Part shown: piece by piece, positions 54,887 through 64,000 of the stretch
Numbering within the stretch: the first letter of the stretch is position 1
Layout of the letters: each line of letters starts with the position of its first letter
Origin: Chryseobacterium binzhouense
GTDB taxonomy: Bacteria > Bacteroidota > Bacteroidia > Flavobacteriales > Weeksellaceae
Length of the DNA stretch: 64,000 bases
Direction of reading: 5' to 3'
Assembly: GCF_007474545.1 (NCBI RefSeq)
Contig: NZ_VKOG01000004.1
Coordinates: 62,001 to 126,000, forward strand
Translations under genes and position numbers: made by a program
The notes under the pieces: generated by a model
The model's database searches: none
What the model saw: the letters and a program-made list of their open reading frames with translations, nothing else
Told to the model about the DNA's origin: nothing

Positions 54887-55120
54887 TTAACCTTCGTTTT
54901 TAAAGATCTTAGGATCGTAATAAGGATGCTTTCCTTCTGTTGGAGAATAATATTCTTTGTCTTTGTCGCCTCCAAGCGTTACCACAAGCACATAACACCA
55001 GTATGTAAAAAGCACACAGCATACGATGAATAAAATCCAGTTTAGTACATTTCCAAAAGTATCGAAAAAACCGAAAGACCATTTGAAAACTCTGCTTAAG
55101 AATAGAAAGAAAGACGTCAT
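54887..55120 (-). CDS. Small membrane protein (DUF6341-like?)
   Basis: The 77-residue protein has an N-terminal amphipathic region, one strong membrane segment (VLNWILFIVCCVLFTYWCY), and a short charged tail. The position next to the DUF6427-like gene makes DUF6341 a possible name from memory, but I cannot confirm it. The ORF is open to a TTG at 55150, inside the -7 box, so ATG 55120 is the likely start. Confidence 0.7.
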   Translation of the reverse strand: MTSFFLFLSRVFKWSFGFFDTFGNVLNWILFIVCCVLFTYWCYVLVVTLGGDKDKEYYSPTEGKHPYYDPKIFKNEG

Positions 55121-55137
55121 TTTTTCCTTTTTTAATT

Positions 55138-55145
55138 TAACTTTG
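55138..55145 (+). promoter_or_regulatory. -7 box (TAACTTTG) of the DUF6427-like gene
   Basis: An exact TAnnTTTG match on the plus strand 16 nt before the ATG at 55162. Confidence 0.55.
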
Positions 55146-55147
55146 CA

Positions 55148-55155
55148 CAAATTTA
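55148..55155 (-). promoter_or_regulatory. -7 box (TAAATTTG) of the small membrane protein gene
   Basis: An exact TAnnTTTG match on the minus strand. It lies 2 nt from the plus-strand box at 55138-55145, so the two promoters face each other. Confidence 0.55.
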
Positions 55156-55161
55156 TAAAAA

Positions 55162-56070
55162 ATGTTTAGATTACTTTCAAAAGAAAGCAATATTTTTTCA
55201 ATTCCTGTTTATATTGGGTTTCTTCTTTTAATCGTAATACTATTTAACATATTGAATTTCAATACTTCCGAAGCTGTTATTGCCGGAATTACTTTTATTG
55301 GAATTGCTTTGGGATATTTCTGTTTCAATGCTATAAAACTGAATTACCAGACACATCTTCCTCTTTTCCTGTACACATTTTTCGTTTTCGGACTTTATGA
55401 TGGCAGTCTGGATCTGGGAATTGCCGTTGCGCTGCTTACCAATTCTTTTATTTTGCTTCTTCTAACCAGTACAGACGAAGATATAAGAAAAAAATCATAC
55501 GTTTTGGTAGGATCTATTGTTGCGCTCAATTTTGTTTTTCTTCCTACAACCTGGCCAATGATGTTTTTTGTACTCATTCACCTCATCGTAACCTCTGAAA
55601 GAGTGGGATTAAATATTTTCAGATTTTTACTCGGAATCATCCTGATTGCGCTGAGCTATTTTTCGGTGATGTTTTTTCTTCATTTTAATGAATGGAATAA
55701 CGCTTATATACCATTTGGAAAAATGAAAATGGTAACAGATTATACAGAATTATTTCCTCTAATTCCTATTCTGCTGATGCTGATTTTCTCCGTATATGAC
55801 CACTTTAAACATTATAACAGCAAAAGCCCCGTAAGCAGATACAAATATACATTTCTTCTGGTGTTTTCGCTTGCACAGCTTATCAGCATTATTTTATATA
55901 TGAACAAGAGCTATGAGTACCTGTTGCTTCTTGCTTTTCCAGCAACGATTATCCTGAGCAGAATGATGAGATTTCTGCCAAAATACTGGATGCAGGAAGG
56001 CTGTCTGTGGCTTACCATTGTTTGCTTAATTGCCTTTAAGGCTGTAAATCATTTTAACAACTTATTTTAA
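55162..56070 (+). CDS. Polytopic membrane protein (DUF6427-like)
   Basis: The 302 residues have about nine to ten hydrophobic segments. It resembles the uncharacterised DUF6427 family of Flavobacteriia in length and organisation (from memory). No catalytic residues are seen. The DUF3109 gene starts 10 nt after its stop, so they may be cotranscribed. Confidence 0.75.
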   Translation: MFRLLSKESNIFSIPVYIGFLLLIVILFNILNFNTSEAVIAGITFIGIALGYFCFNAIKLNYQTHLPLFLYTFFVFGLYDGSLDLGIAVALLTNSFILLLLTSTDEDIRKKSYVLVGSIVALNFVFLPTTWPMMFFVLIHLIVTSERVGLNIFRFLLGIILIALSYFSVMFFLHFNEWNNAYIPFGKMKMVTDYTELFPLIPILLMLIFSVYDHFKHYNSKSPVSRYKYTFLLVFSLAQLISIILYMNKSYEYLLLLAFPATIILSRMMRFLPKYWMQEGCLWLTIVCLIAFKAVNHFNNLF

Positions 56071-56080
56071 ATTTAAAATT

Positions 56081-56665
56081 ATGATTCAAATAGACGATAA
56101 ATTAATTTCTGAAGATATTTTTGCTGAAGAATTTGTGTGTAATCTTACCAAATGCAAAGGAGCCTGCTGTGTAGAAGGTGATGTTGGAGCCCCTTTGGAT
56201 AAAGATGAGCTGATAATTCTTGATAACATTTATGACAAAATAAAACCATATCTGACAGAAGCCGGAATTCAGGCTTTGGACGAACAGGGAACATGGACAA
56301 CAGATCCTTCGGACGGAATGTACGTAACCCCGATGATTGAGGGAGCTGAATGTGCTTATGTAACCTTTGATAAGAACGGAATTACCAAATGCGGAATTGA
56401 AAAAGCTTACGAAGACGGCGCTGTTGACTGGCAAAAGCCGATTTCCTGTCATCTTTATCCGATAAGAGTTACCGAATACTCTACCTTCACCGCTTTGAAT
56501 TATCATGAATGGCCGATTTGCAGCGATGCCTGCACTTTAGGAAAAGAGCTTCAGGTTCCGGTATACAAGTTTCTTAAAAATCCGATTACCCGAAAGTACG
56601 GAGAAGATTTTTACAATACGCTGAGCGATGTTGCTGAAGAATGGAAAAAGGAATATGGAGGATGA
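56081..56665 (+). CDS. DUF3109 protein with Cys-rich metal-site pattern
   Basis: The 194-residue protein has CNLTKCKGACCVEGD at about 20-34, CGIE and SCHLYPIRV further on, and CSDAC near 147. The cluster resembles YkgJ-like Cys-rich domains, so it may hold zinc or an Fe-S cluster. The function is unknown. Confidence 0.88.
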   Translation: MIQIDDKLISEDIFAEEFVCNLTKCKGACCVEGDVGAPLDKDELIILDNIYDKIKPYLTEAGIQALDEQGTWTTDPSDGMYVTPMIEGAECAYVTFDKNGITKCGIEKAYEDGAVDWQKPISCHLYPIRVTEYSTFTALNYHEWPICSDACTLGKELQVPVYKFLKNPITRKYGEDFYNTLSDVAEEWKKEYGG

Positions 56666-56718
56666 TCAGAAACATTTTGAAGATGTAGAGAAATCCTCAA
56701 AATCAAAATAGAAAATTT

Positions 56719-56756
56719 TAAAAAGGCTGTTTTCAATTGTGATACAGCCTTTTTAA
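56719..56756. terminator. Bidirectional terminator
   Basis: AAAAAGGCTGT/ACAGCCTTTTT forms an 11-bp stem around a 13-nt loop, serving both DUF3109 and the convergent YiiX-like gene. Confidence 0.8.
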
Positions 56757-56757
56757 A

Positions 56758-57408
56758 TTAAAGTTCTTTTATTCTTTCAATTTTATCTGAAGCTGCCAAT
56801 CCGTTGGGATTGCATCCCGGCTCTCCTTCAGGTACCTTCAGGTTTTTCTCGGTATAAAATTTTTCCCAAAACAAATTGGTTTCACCTGTTTTAGGATCAA
56901 TAAAAGTCATAGGTTCGAGCTTGAAAACATGATCTTTCCTGAATGATCTTTCCACAAAGTCTGAGCAGTAAAAGGAATTTTCATCTAAAATATAATTGAA
57001 GTTATAAGGTTTCCCAAGCATAGAATTGGCAGCCTCAATAGCATCAGGAATACTTCTTTGAAATTGCGGCTTTAATCGGTAAAGGATCACTTTCTGTCCG
57101 TCATTTTTCTGATCAGCTAAAAACGCTGTCAGTTTTTGCTTTTGCGAACCTCCTTGCGGTGCCGCATGAAGAACAAAAATATCACCTTTGTCTTTTTGTA
57201 CAATTCCGATGTGATCGAAAGAAGCATTTTCGGATTTTTGCGTCACATTGTTGATTGCACCCGAAAGTCCGCTGTCTTTTGCTGTTACGAAAAGAAGGTC
57301 GCCATTCTTTAATCCTGATTTTACCGAATTTTTGCATCCGGCAAAAAGAATCAATAAACAGAAAAGAAAAAAAATGCTAAATATTTTATTTTTTATAATT
57401 GGCTTCAT
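56758..57408 (-). CDS. YiiX/YebB-like NlpC/P60-type lipoprotein
   Basis: The 216-residue lipoprotein (lipobox LFAGC, Cys25) has a permuted NlpC/P60-like fold: NGDLLF, FDHIGIV with His66, His81, and FYCSDFV with Cys148. These would be a Cys-His peptidase-like site. It may hydrolyse peptide or lipid-amide bonds in the envelope. The start ATG 57408 overlaps the end of the DUF1801 gene by 23 nt. Confidence 0.85.
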   Translation of the reverse strand: MKPIIKNKIFSIFFLFCLLILFAGCKNSVKSGLKNGDLLFVTAKDSGLSGAINNVTQKSENASFDHIGIVQKDKGDIFVLHAAPQGGSQKQKLTAFLADQKNDGQKVILYRLKPQFQRSIPDAIEAANSMLGKPYNFNYILDENSFYCSDFVERSFRKDHVFKLEPMTFIDPKTGETNLFWEKFYTEKNLKVPEGEPGCNPNGLAASDKIERIKEL

Positions 57409-57841
57409 ACAAACTGATCCATTCATCAACAGTCATTTTTTTACTTAATTCGGCGATTAGTTCAAAAGGAATTTCATCCATTTTTTTGAACCGTATGCAG
57501 GATTTGCCCATATCTAATTTTCTTTTAGAGTGTTTCGGAAACTCTTCCGTAAACCAGTTTAAAAGTTCTGGTTTTGCATACATTCCCATGTGATAAACCG
57601 CAATAAAATTCTTCTGTGAAGCTACCGAAATAAAAGGAAGCGGGGACCCGGGAGTGCAATGATAACCTGCAGGATATTTTTCTAAAGGAACGCCCCATCC
57701 GATCATGCCGTAACTGATATTTTCTTCAAAACCTTCCGGTAAATGATTTTTGATTGTATCAAAAAGCTTTTTAAAAACTTCCTGTCTTTCTTCAGGCAGC
57801 TTCGATACATAATCTTCTATAGATGTAGATGAAATTTGCAT
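57386..57841 (-). CDS. DUF1801/YdhG-like protein
   Basis: The 151-residue protein has SIEDYVSKLPEERQEVFKKLFDTIKNHLPEGFEENISYGMIGW, FISVASQKNFIAVYHMGMYA, KRKLDMGKSCIRFKKMDEIP; it fits the DUF1801 family (small alpha/beta proteins of unknown role). It overlaps the next gene by 23 nt, a sign of coupled translation. Confidence 0.88.
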   Translation of the reverse strand: MQISSTSIEDYVSKLPEERQEVFKKLFDTIKNHLPEGFEENISYGMIGWGVPLEKYPAGYHCTPGSPLPFISVASQKNFIAVYHMGMYAKPELLNWFTEEFPKHSKRKLDMGKSCIRFKKMDEIPFELIAELSKKMTVDEWISLYEANYKK

Positions 57842-57904
57842 TGCTGTTTTTTTTTCAAAATAACGAAAATTCGTTTAGATATTATTCTTTGTCAAGTTTA
57901 AATA

Positions 57905-57938
57905 TAAAAAATTCCTTTCTTATAAGGAAAGGAATTTT
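57905..57938 (-). terminator. Terminator after sprA
   Basis: AAAATTCCTTTC/GAAAGGAATTTT forms a 12-bp stem with a 7-nt loop and T-runs on the minus strand, 8 nt past the sprA stop. Confidence 0.8.
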
Positions 57939-57945
57939 GAAGTTG

Positions 57946-60900
57946 TTAGAAGCCTCCTGAATCACCGAACGTAAATGTTGCGGAAATTCCGGCGCGTATC
58001 GTGGAAAGCGGAAACGCTGTTGATATTTTGTATCTTGAGGTCATCTGTTCATAGAAAAGTCTTAAATTCAGGTTTTCAGAAACATTATAATCTGCTGAAA
58101 GCTTAATATTCATCAACCTCTGTCCTCCTGTAACCTGAGAATCATTCAACAGAATATTCATAATACTTGTTCGGCTGTCTCTTAACGAAATATCACCACG
58201 GATGTTGAGGTCAGACCCTTTCGCTCTTGCACCTCGCTGATTATTGGTGCCCAATCTGAAATTTCTCACAATATATCCAAGTCTTACAACATATTCTGTG
58301 TTGGAATCTTCAGTAAGTGTCTGATTGACCAAACCAAGGATCAATGATCTTATTTTGTTATACTGCACCCCAAACTGCATATTGTTTCTCATGGTAACAT
58401 CTACGCCGATAAGCGGTGAAAATGCTTCAGTATAACCTACCTGTGCAAAGGTATAAGGGTTGATGAAATTATTGTTTACATCTCGCTGAGAACTATTGAC
58501 ATCATTAATGCTGTTGAAATAATCAATATTTGACTGAATACCAGTTGCAGTATACGTTGCACTGTAGCTGTGAAGAATATCAAACTTACTAAACTGTCCG
58601 TTGATGATTGGAATATTTCTTAATCCCGAATAAATAATTCTCCAGTTCGGAATCGGAAGCCCTGCTTTTTTAGGATTTCCTATTCTTTCGGGACTCTTGC
58701 CTTCTACTGCAGCACGGAAAGCCGGAATCAAGACATAAGCATTGGAAATGTCGTGTCCGTCTGTAAATCCGTTCTGATTAAGATTTCCTCCCAGCTGTTG
58801 CGAAATAATCTGAGCGTTGTCTCTTAATGCCTGATAAAGATAAGTACTTTCTTTAAAGGATGAATTTAAAAGAACTACCGTATTGGAATATGCCACCATA
58901 TCACTTGCGAAAGTGAGATTAGGATTAGGATTGCCAAAATCATCTCTGTAGTTGAATCCTGTATGCGAGAAATTCCTATTGTAGGTACTCAGTACATTAA
59001 AGTCTATTCTAAAATCATTGATTGGGGACACCTGTAAATCTGCCCGAAGTTCACGGGTGGATAATTTTACGTAAGGATCAATCATAAAAGGAGAATCGCT
59101 TACCCAGCCTCTTTCCATTACCAGTCTTCTGATGTCTGCCTGCGAACCAAAAAGAAAACCAATAGACGGACCTCCTAAAGTCTGACCATACCCGTATCCG
59201 TTTGGCGCAGAAAGCAATCCCGGAATTACACTTCCGTTATTTTCGTTATAATTCACATTCAGCTGCTTCATGGAAGTTAGAAGATAAGCAGCGCTTTGAA
59301 AGAGGGAAAGTTTATTTTTGAACTTATATTTTTTATAAGCATATCTGTTTTTCTCCCACGCCTGCGTATAAGCATTATTCAACGAATCCTGTTCCTGCTT
59401 TCTTTTTTGCAGTGTTGTTGATATTTTTTTGAAATAACTAAACTGACCAAAAAACTTCGGAATATCTGCAGAAGCATTTGCCGAAATAATATTGGTATTC
59501 TGACCTATTGACCCCAAACTGCCTTCCGGGCTCGTAAGAAGTGCAGTAGATCTGGCGTTCCAGTTATACGTAAATCCGTATCCTATCTCAGCATCAATAA
59601 AATCTAAATAAGGAAGATGTTGGAATGGTAATCTGTAATTAAGCTGAACATTATGTTTGTATAAAACTGGTCTCCCTGCTCTGAAAATATTGCCAAATAT
59701 GGATGAATTATCCATTGTATTAACGTCTATATGATCATTAAGCGTTCTTGTAGCAGAGTTGATTTCCATTTTTAAGGATTTAGTAAAATTAAATCCTAAT
59801 CCATACTGCCATCCGAAGAAGAAATTTCTGTTTTTTAATGCTGCAAAATCATCATTAAGGTTTCCACTGAGAATAGCATCAATATTTCTGAACTCAAGTT
59901 CATTATAATTTCTGTCTAATTCTGTACGGAAAGATAATCTTGTAGGAATTGGATTGAAATTGAACTCCTTAATCCATCTCAGATATTTGGTAGATTTTGC
60001 CGTATCACTGATCATTTTGTTGAATGGCTTCACTACCCACGGTTTGAAGGTGTAGTTATAATCCAGATAACCTCTCAGATACTGTCGGTAGTTTTTCTTC
60101 GTATAAATATCACGATAATGGTCATCGTTATAAACAGTTGTTAAAGAAAGGTTTTCAACGTCATAAAATTTCGGCTTACTGTCTGGCTTTACCCTTTCTT
60201 TATGCATATTAACGACCCCGATGCTTCTTTGCTGAGTATATGTTCTTGCAACTTTTTTCAGCTCTTCCCTGTTAGCAGCTTTGCTGAATTCCACATCGGT
60301 ATCCAAAGGATTATACTTAGGATCTTCAATAGTTTGTGAATAAGAATAGTTAACCGGAATTTTCATTCCTGTTTTTTCGGGTAAGAATTTATCTACATTG
60401 ACTGCTGTATTGATGCTAAACGCAGACTGTGTAGTCTGATTTCGTTCGGCAGGCTTAGAATCAATATTACCAAATCCAACAGAGGTATAGGAAGCACTGG
60501 TGTTGACTGTTGCAAAATCTCCAAGATTAAAGTTTAAACTTGCATTTCCTGCATAACCGCCATCGTTTTCAATCTCAGAAAGACGGATTTCGTTGACCCA
60601 AAGTACAACATTATTAGCTCTACCATCAGTACCACCACCTTTATTTCTAACTCCAATCATTATTGTAGTAATATTTCCTAAAGACGGTCTACCTTTTATG
60701 AAAATACGTTTATTGTTGTCTCCAAAACTCATATCCTCTCTTCTTTGAATAATTCCTGTAGGAAAATCACGATCCCTTCTTATTTTGGCATCAACAAAAT
60801 CTTGAATATCAAAATCAACGTCATTTTCTATAGGCCAAATCTCTAAAGGAGTCGTTGCAGTATTAGCAGTAAACTTTAGCGAAGATTCATATTCGTAATA

Positions 60901-63900
60901 ATTATCTGTTGCATCGCTACCAAATCTTATGAAAAACTTTGTATTAGGATCGTAATTTGATCTTTCGGGATTATCAATATTTTGTGCATGTACAAACAAT
61001 TTAAGCTTTTTATATCTTCTCATATCCAAAGTGGTATTTTTGAACACTCCCTTTGCCTGATTTAATATATTTGTTGCTTTTAAATATAATGATGACTCAT
61101 TTTGTCTTTGCACCCCTGCATTGCCGCTCAAAACCTGTCTGTCAATTCCCGGAGGAAGTACATAAGGTGGTTGGTTGAAGGCATTTTCTTCAATATTTAC
61201 ACTTCCCACTTCAAGTTCGGCAGTAGATGCACCGGCAATACCTTCTTGCTCGGATGTTACAGAGGGACTCGCAATTTGGTTAGTATACCTTCTCCAGTCA
61301 GATCTTATCAAATCCATTGTACCAAACCTCAATGTTGAAGTCTGATCAAAACCAGTAAGTAACATTCTTGCAAAACGAACATTGTTAAGAATAGATGGAC
61401 TTTTTTCTCCTTCTGCATCAGCTTCAGCATATTTAGATACAGGAATCCTGAATAAATACCATTTTACATCATCCGTAGCACCGTTTTGAAATGTTGCCTG
61501 AACAGTCTTAACATCAACAATATTATTTTGTCCCAGTACCAAATTCGCAGGATCCAATTTTACAACATACTCGTTGTAGCTTTCACTCTGGTCGAGATTA
61601 TAATCTTTATTAATATCTTCTGCATCCGGGGTCTGTGTTGCCACTTCCAAAGAATTGCTTCTTGAGTTTCCTTCCGGTCCTCTGAAATATTTGTATCGCT
61701 GAATTACCGAAGATGATTGATTACCTGTAAACTGATCTGACATGTAAAATACAAAATCATCCAATGCCGGATCAGAAAGATTGGTTACCGGATTTATAAA
61801 TGTGTTTCCGAATCTTGCTGCTTCCTGTTCTGAGCTTAACCCGTCATAACCTAAATCCTGAGCGGTTCTGTCTGCTCCTTCTGTAGAAAATGCATACAAA
61901 ATAGGCGGCTGCTTTGGCTGTACTCCCCAATTTGAAGAACTCGTGCTGGAAGGATTTCCTGCCGTTGGCAAACCATTTTCGTACTGCATTAATCCATCTT
62001 TCAAAACATCTTCCGAAACATTTCCTAAATGAAGCAGTAATCTTGGATTCGCACCCAATGTATTACCGTCAGCATAAGGATCCATCATCCAGAATTCTAC
62101 GTATTCAATATTGGAATTAATGAAATTGGAAACACTTATAGGCCTCATAATTCCCGCCCATCGCTGAGCTGTACTTTCTGTATTTGGATTGGCATTATAA
62201 GGTCCTTTTTCCTGCGGATAATAAGAAATATCAAACGTATTGGTAAAAGTCTGTTCACCAGCAACAAAATCTCTGTTGTTGAAAATCTCAGAAAACTGCA
62301 CACGTCTTGAAGCGTGATTAGAAACCGACTGCGGGGTAATTCCCTGCGGTGGTCTTCCTCCTACTCCCCAAAATCTCGGATCTATATTATACCATGACAG
62401 CAAACCTCTTCCGTATCCGTTGGTAAGATTGTCATTGGCTCCTGCTCCAGCAAAAATAGGATTTGCCTGATTCTTTTCAGGTTTTGAAGCTAAACTCCAT
62501 GCTGTAGGTTCTTTTAAAGAAATTTTTGATGTTGTTTGTTCAAAATCATCAATATAAGACTGATTGTTCGTTCCTTTATTCAATCCAGGAATAAGATAGG
62601 CACCTTCCATCTTGAAATTCAGGTTGGATGGAGCTTCAGTATTGATTCCGGGAATTTTATCGGTAAGCCTCGTCAGGAATGGCAGCTGATTGTTATACAT
62701 CATATTGATTCCTGCCATTGTATTGTTTACAGCTTCCTGACCATAATTTACTTTTTGAGTAAGCGGAGATTCTGAGTAATTGACCACCGTTCCGCCAAAG
62801 ATAAAGTTTTCACTTACCCTTCTTTCTAAATTTAATCCTAAAAATCTTTTTCTCTGTGTATTAAACGTCAGCTGATTTTCCAGTGAAATATTGATTGCCT
62901 GACCTGACTGTTTTACTGTTTCATTGATAATATTTACCGTTCCCAGCATATAATCTACGGTATAATCTATTCCTTCTGTAAGCTGCACGCCGTTTGCAGA
63001 AACTTTCACAGAACCTTGAGGTACATTTACTGCACCAAGCGAAATACCCTGTCCCTGTGCTCCTTTATAACGACCTTCAATAGTATATCGCTGCGCAAGA
63101 TTACTTTGGCTTGCCACCTGCTTCTGCTGATTATATAAATCTGCAAATACATATTGCGGATTATTGCCAACTAAACCTGCCATGTACGAACCGAAAGGCT
63201 GAACTTTGGTAAACATCACTCTTCCCTGTGACTGGCGAATCGTAATACCTTCTACAAAATCAAAAACCCCATCTCCTAAAACTCCATTATTGCTTTGCAA
63301 ATCGCCATTGACGTTGAGACGATCCCAGTTTAGAAGCTTTAGTAAATTGGTTTCCTGAACCGGAGTATTTGGTAAATAATTAACCTTACCTCCTGTTTGA
63401 GGATCACGGTAAAAAACATTTAAAATAAATCCGTCACGGTCAACCTGTACAGCATCTAAAGAATAAAAGTTTTTCATCATCAAATCCCACATCGGAGATT
63501 CAACGTTGATTTTATTGTTAGGTCTCAATAATTTGGTAACCAAGACCGGACTTTCTTCTGAAAACTCACCTACTTTGTACACCTGATTGGTTCCGTTTAC
63601 TGTAAATGAATAAGAAACTGCTAAAAGCTGGTTCTCATTAAGTCTTTGGTTAAGAGAAATATATCCTAACTGCGGATGAAACGTAAACTCATTAGCATCA
63701 AGCCTTCTTGCTTTAGTATTGAAGACAAAATGCTCTCCGTTATCATAAGGCTGTGCACTTCCCGGAAAGGTCTGTCCCTGAAAATTCGGTAGATAATTTT
63801 TGCCCTGTTCTCTTGGAGTTCCAATAGCAGAGTTCACCTGTTGGTATAATCCATTCTGGGAATTATCCGGTAAGCCGGAGGCACCTTCTCCCAAATCTCT

Positions 63901-64000
63901 GATTCCTATGATACTTTTCTGATAGGCAAGATTAGAATTTCCCTGATCCAAAACCCAAACTTCCATTCTGGAAATATTAATTCTTGAATTGATCTGCGGA
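57946..64000 (-). CDS. sprA: SprA, T9SS outer-membrane translocon (5' end cut by window edge)
   Basis: SprA (Sov) is the very large barrel that moves T9SS cargo across the outer membrane. About 2017 residues are visible of roughly 2400. The frame stays open through the right edge (PQINSRINIS before the Met at 63966), so that Met is internal. Features include MEVWVLDQGNSNLAYQ, LTEGIDYTVDYMLGTVNI, YVEFWMMDPYADG, WVNEIRLSEIEN and the terminal AGISATFTFGDSGGF. The cargo genes at 23.9-28.5 kb would need it. The true start and signal peptide lie outside the window. Confidence 0.95.
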   Translation of the reverse strand, partial: PQINSRINISRMEVWVLDQGNSNLAYQKSIIGIRDLGEGASGLPDNSQNGLYQQVNSAIGTPREQGKNYLPNFQGQTFPGSAQPYDNGEHFVFNTKARRLDANEFTFHPQLGYISLNQRLNENQLLAVSYSFTVNGTNQVYKVGEFSEESPVLVTKLLRPNNKINVESPMWDLMMKNFYSLDAVQVDRDGFILNVFYRDPQTGGKVNYLPNTPVQETNLLKLLNWDRLNVNGDLQSNNGVLGDGVFDFVEGITIRQSQGRVMFTKVQPFGSYMAGLVGNNPQYVFADLYNQQKQVASQSNLAQRYTIEGRYKGAQGQGISLGAVNVPQGSVKVSANGVQLTEGIDYTVDYMLGTVNIINETVKQSGQAINISLENQLTFNTQRKRFLGLNLERRVSENFIFGGTVVNYSESPLTQKVNYGQEAVNNTMAGINMMYNNQLPFLTRLTDKIPGINTEAPSNLNFKMEGAYLIPGLNKGTNNQSYIDDFEQTTSKISLKEPTAWSLASKPEKNQANPIFAGAGANDNLTNGYGRGLLSWYNIDPRFWGVGGRPPQGITPQSVSNHASRRVQFSEIFNNRDFVAGEQTFTNTFDISYYPQEKGPYNANPNTESTAQRWAGIMRPISVSNFINSNIEYVEFWMMDPYADGNTLGANPRLLLHLGNVSEDVLKDGLMQYENGLPTAGNPSSTSSSNWGVQPKQPPILYAFSTEGADRTAQDLGYDGLSSEQEAARFGNTFINPVTNLSDPALDDFVFYMSDQFTGNQSSSVIQRYKYFRGPEGNSRSNSLEVATQTPDAEDINKDYNLDQSESYNEYVVKLDPANLVLGQNNIVDVKTVQATFQNGATDDVKWYLFRIPVSKYAEADAEGEKSPSILNNVRFARMLLTGFDQTSTLRFGTMDLIRSDWRRYTNQIASPSVTSEQEGIAGASTAELEVGSVNIEENAFNQPPYVLPPGIDRQVLSGNAGVQRQNESSLYLKATNILNQAKGVFKNTTLDMRRYKKLKLFVHAQNIDNPERSNYDPNTKFFIRFGSDATDNYYEYESSLKFTANTATTPLEIWPIENDVDFDIQDFVDAKIRRDRDFPTGIIQRREDMSFGDNNKRIFIKGRPSLGNITTIMIGVRNKGGGTDGRANNVVLWVNEIRLSEIENDGGYAGNASLNFNLGDFATVNTSASYTSVGFGNIDSKPAERNQTTQSAFSINTAVNVDKFLPEKTGMKIPVNYSYSQTIEDPKYNPLDTDVEFSKAANREELKKVARTYTQQRSIGVVNMHKERVKPDSKPKFYDVENLSLTTVYNDDHYRDIYTKKNYRQYLRGYLDYNYTFKPWVVKPFNKMISDTAKSTKYLRWIKEFNFNPIPTRLSFRTELDRNYNELEFRNIDAILSGNLNDDFAALKNRNFFFGWQYGLGFNFTKSLKMEINSATRTLNDHIDVNTMDNSSIFGNIFRAGRPVLYKHNVQLNYRLPFQHLPYLDFIDAEIGYGFTYNWNARSTALLTSPEGSLGSIGQNTNIISANASADIPKFFGQFSYFKKISTTLQKRKQEQDSLNNAYTQAWEKNRYAYKKYKFKNKLSLFQSAAYLLTSMKQLNVNYNENNGSVIPGLLSAPNGYGYGQTLGGPSIGFLFGSQADIRRLVMERGWVSDSPFMIDPYVKLSTRELRADLQVSPINDFRIDFNVLSTYNRNFSHTGFNYRDDFGNPNPNLTFASDMVAYSNTVVLLNSSFKESTYLYQALRDNAQIISQQLGGNLNQNGFTDGHDISNAYVLIPAFRAAVEGKSPERIGNPKKAGLPIPNWRIIYSGLRNIPIINGQFSKFDILHSYSATYTATGIQSNIDYFNSINDVNSSQRDVNNNFINPYTFAQVGYTEAFSPLIGVDVTMRNNMQFGVQYNKIRSLILGLVNQTLTEDSNTEYVVRLGYIVRNFRLGTNNQRGARAKGSDLNIRGDISLRDSRTSIMNILLNDSQVTGGQRLMNIKLSADYNVSENLNLRLFYEQMTSRYKISTAFPLSTIRAGISATFTFGDSGGF

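Noticed and set aside
63964-63966. Met codon as the start of the right-edge gene
   Set aside because: The frame continues open upstream to the window edge with SprA-like residues (PQINSRINIS), so this Met is internal.
1-64000. Mobile elements, prophage, CRISPR arrays or restriction/defence systems
   Set aside because: No transposase, integrase, terminal repeat, spaced repeat array, Cas, or restriction-modification gene was seen.

Overview
The window looks like chromosomal DNA of a Flavobacteriia member, most likely a Chryseobacterium/Elizabethkingia-type Weeksellaceae. The evidence is a low-GC sequence, repeated Bacteroidetes-type -7 promoter boxes (TAnnTTTG), almost no Shine-Dalgarno sequences, type IX secretion (T9SS) components and cargo, a fused UMP synthase, and a PNGase F-like enzyme. 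No phage, insertion sequence, CRISPR array or plasmid gene was seen, so this is ordinary chromosomal backbone with some lineage-specific surface genes.

Layout. 1-4.8 kb (minus): the start of a cold-shock-type protein, pnp, a PagL-like outer-membrane protein and rpsO. 4.9-12.3 kb: a secreted hypothetical, mgtE, a BtuF-like protein, tyrS, a lipoprotein, an esterase, a secreted aspartyl-protease/PDZ protein and a small membrane protein. 12.3-15.3 kb (minus): an L,D-transpeptidase lipoprotein, tRNA-Arg and tRNA-Pro, and a ferredoxin with its NADP reductase. 15.4-21 kb: a DUF3108 protein, a hairpin-rich 0.6-kb spacer, a histidine kinase/NarL-type regulator pair and the fused pyrE-pyrF. 21-34 kb is a surface/secretion region: an M1-peptidase-like protein fused to a barrel, four secreted proteins (three with T9SS sorting tails), a SprA-like barrel and a PNGase F-like protein. 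34-43 kb: asnB, a secreted hypothetical, a flippase-like membrane protein with panD, HU, pdxH, yqgE, a class IV aminotransferase homologue that appears to lack its catalytic lysine, a START-like protein and a class III aminotransferase. 43-52 kb: an OstA/LptA-like protein under a Fur-family gene, kup, pdhB, a DUF2147 protein, an LTA-synthase-like protein and pssA. 52-58 kb: a DnaQ-like exonuclease, DUF2007, a structured repeat region, a FAH-family hydrolase, a universal stress protein, two membrane proteins, DUF3109, a YiiX-like hydrolase and DUF1801. 58-64 kb: most of sprA, the T9SS outer-membrane translocon, cut by the right edge.

How the genes work together. SprA, the sorting-tail proteins and the barrels belong to the T9SS and outer-membrane surface programme. 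OstA-like, PagL-like, PssA, the LTA-synthase-like protein, the flippase-like protein and the L,D-transpeptidase belong to the envelope. The rest is housekeeping. TAnnTTTG boxes correct several starts: three upstream TTG 'starts' lie inside -7 boxes (35868, 51203 and 55120 are better). Four genes have an ATG only 3-5 nt after the box and may be leaderless.

The most interesting items are the PNGase F-like protein with an extra N-terminal domain, the degenerate M1 domain on a barrel, the aminotransferase-like pseudoenzyme, the near-identical sorting tails, the repeat and putative structured RNA at 53.4-53.6 kb, the palindrome-rich spacer at 16.2-16.8 kb, and two pairs of face-to-face overlapping promoters. 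I found no clearly new multi-gene system.
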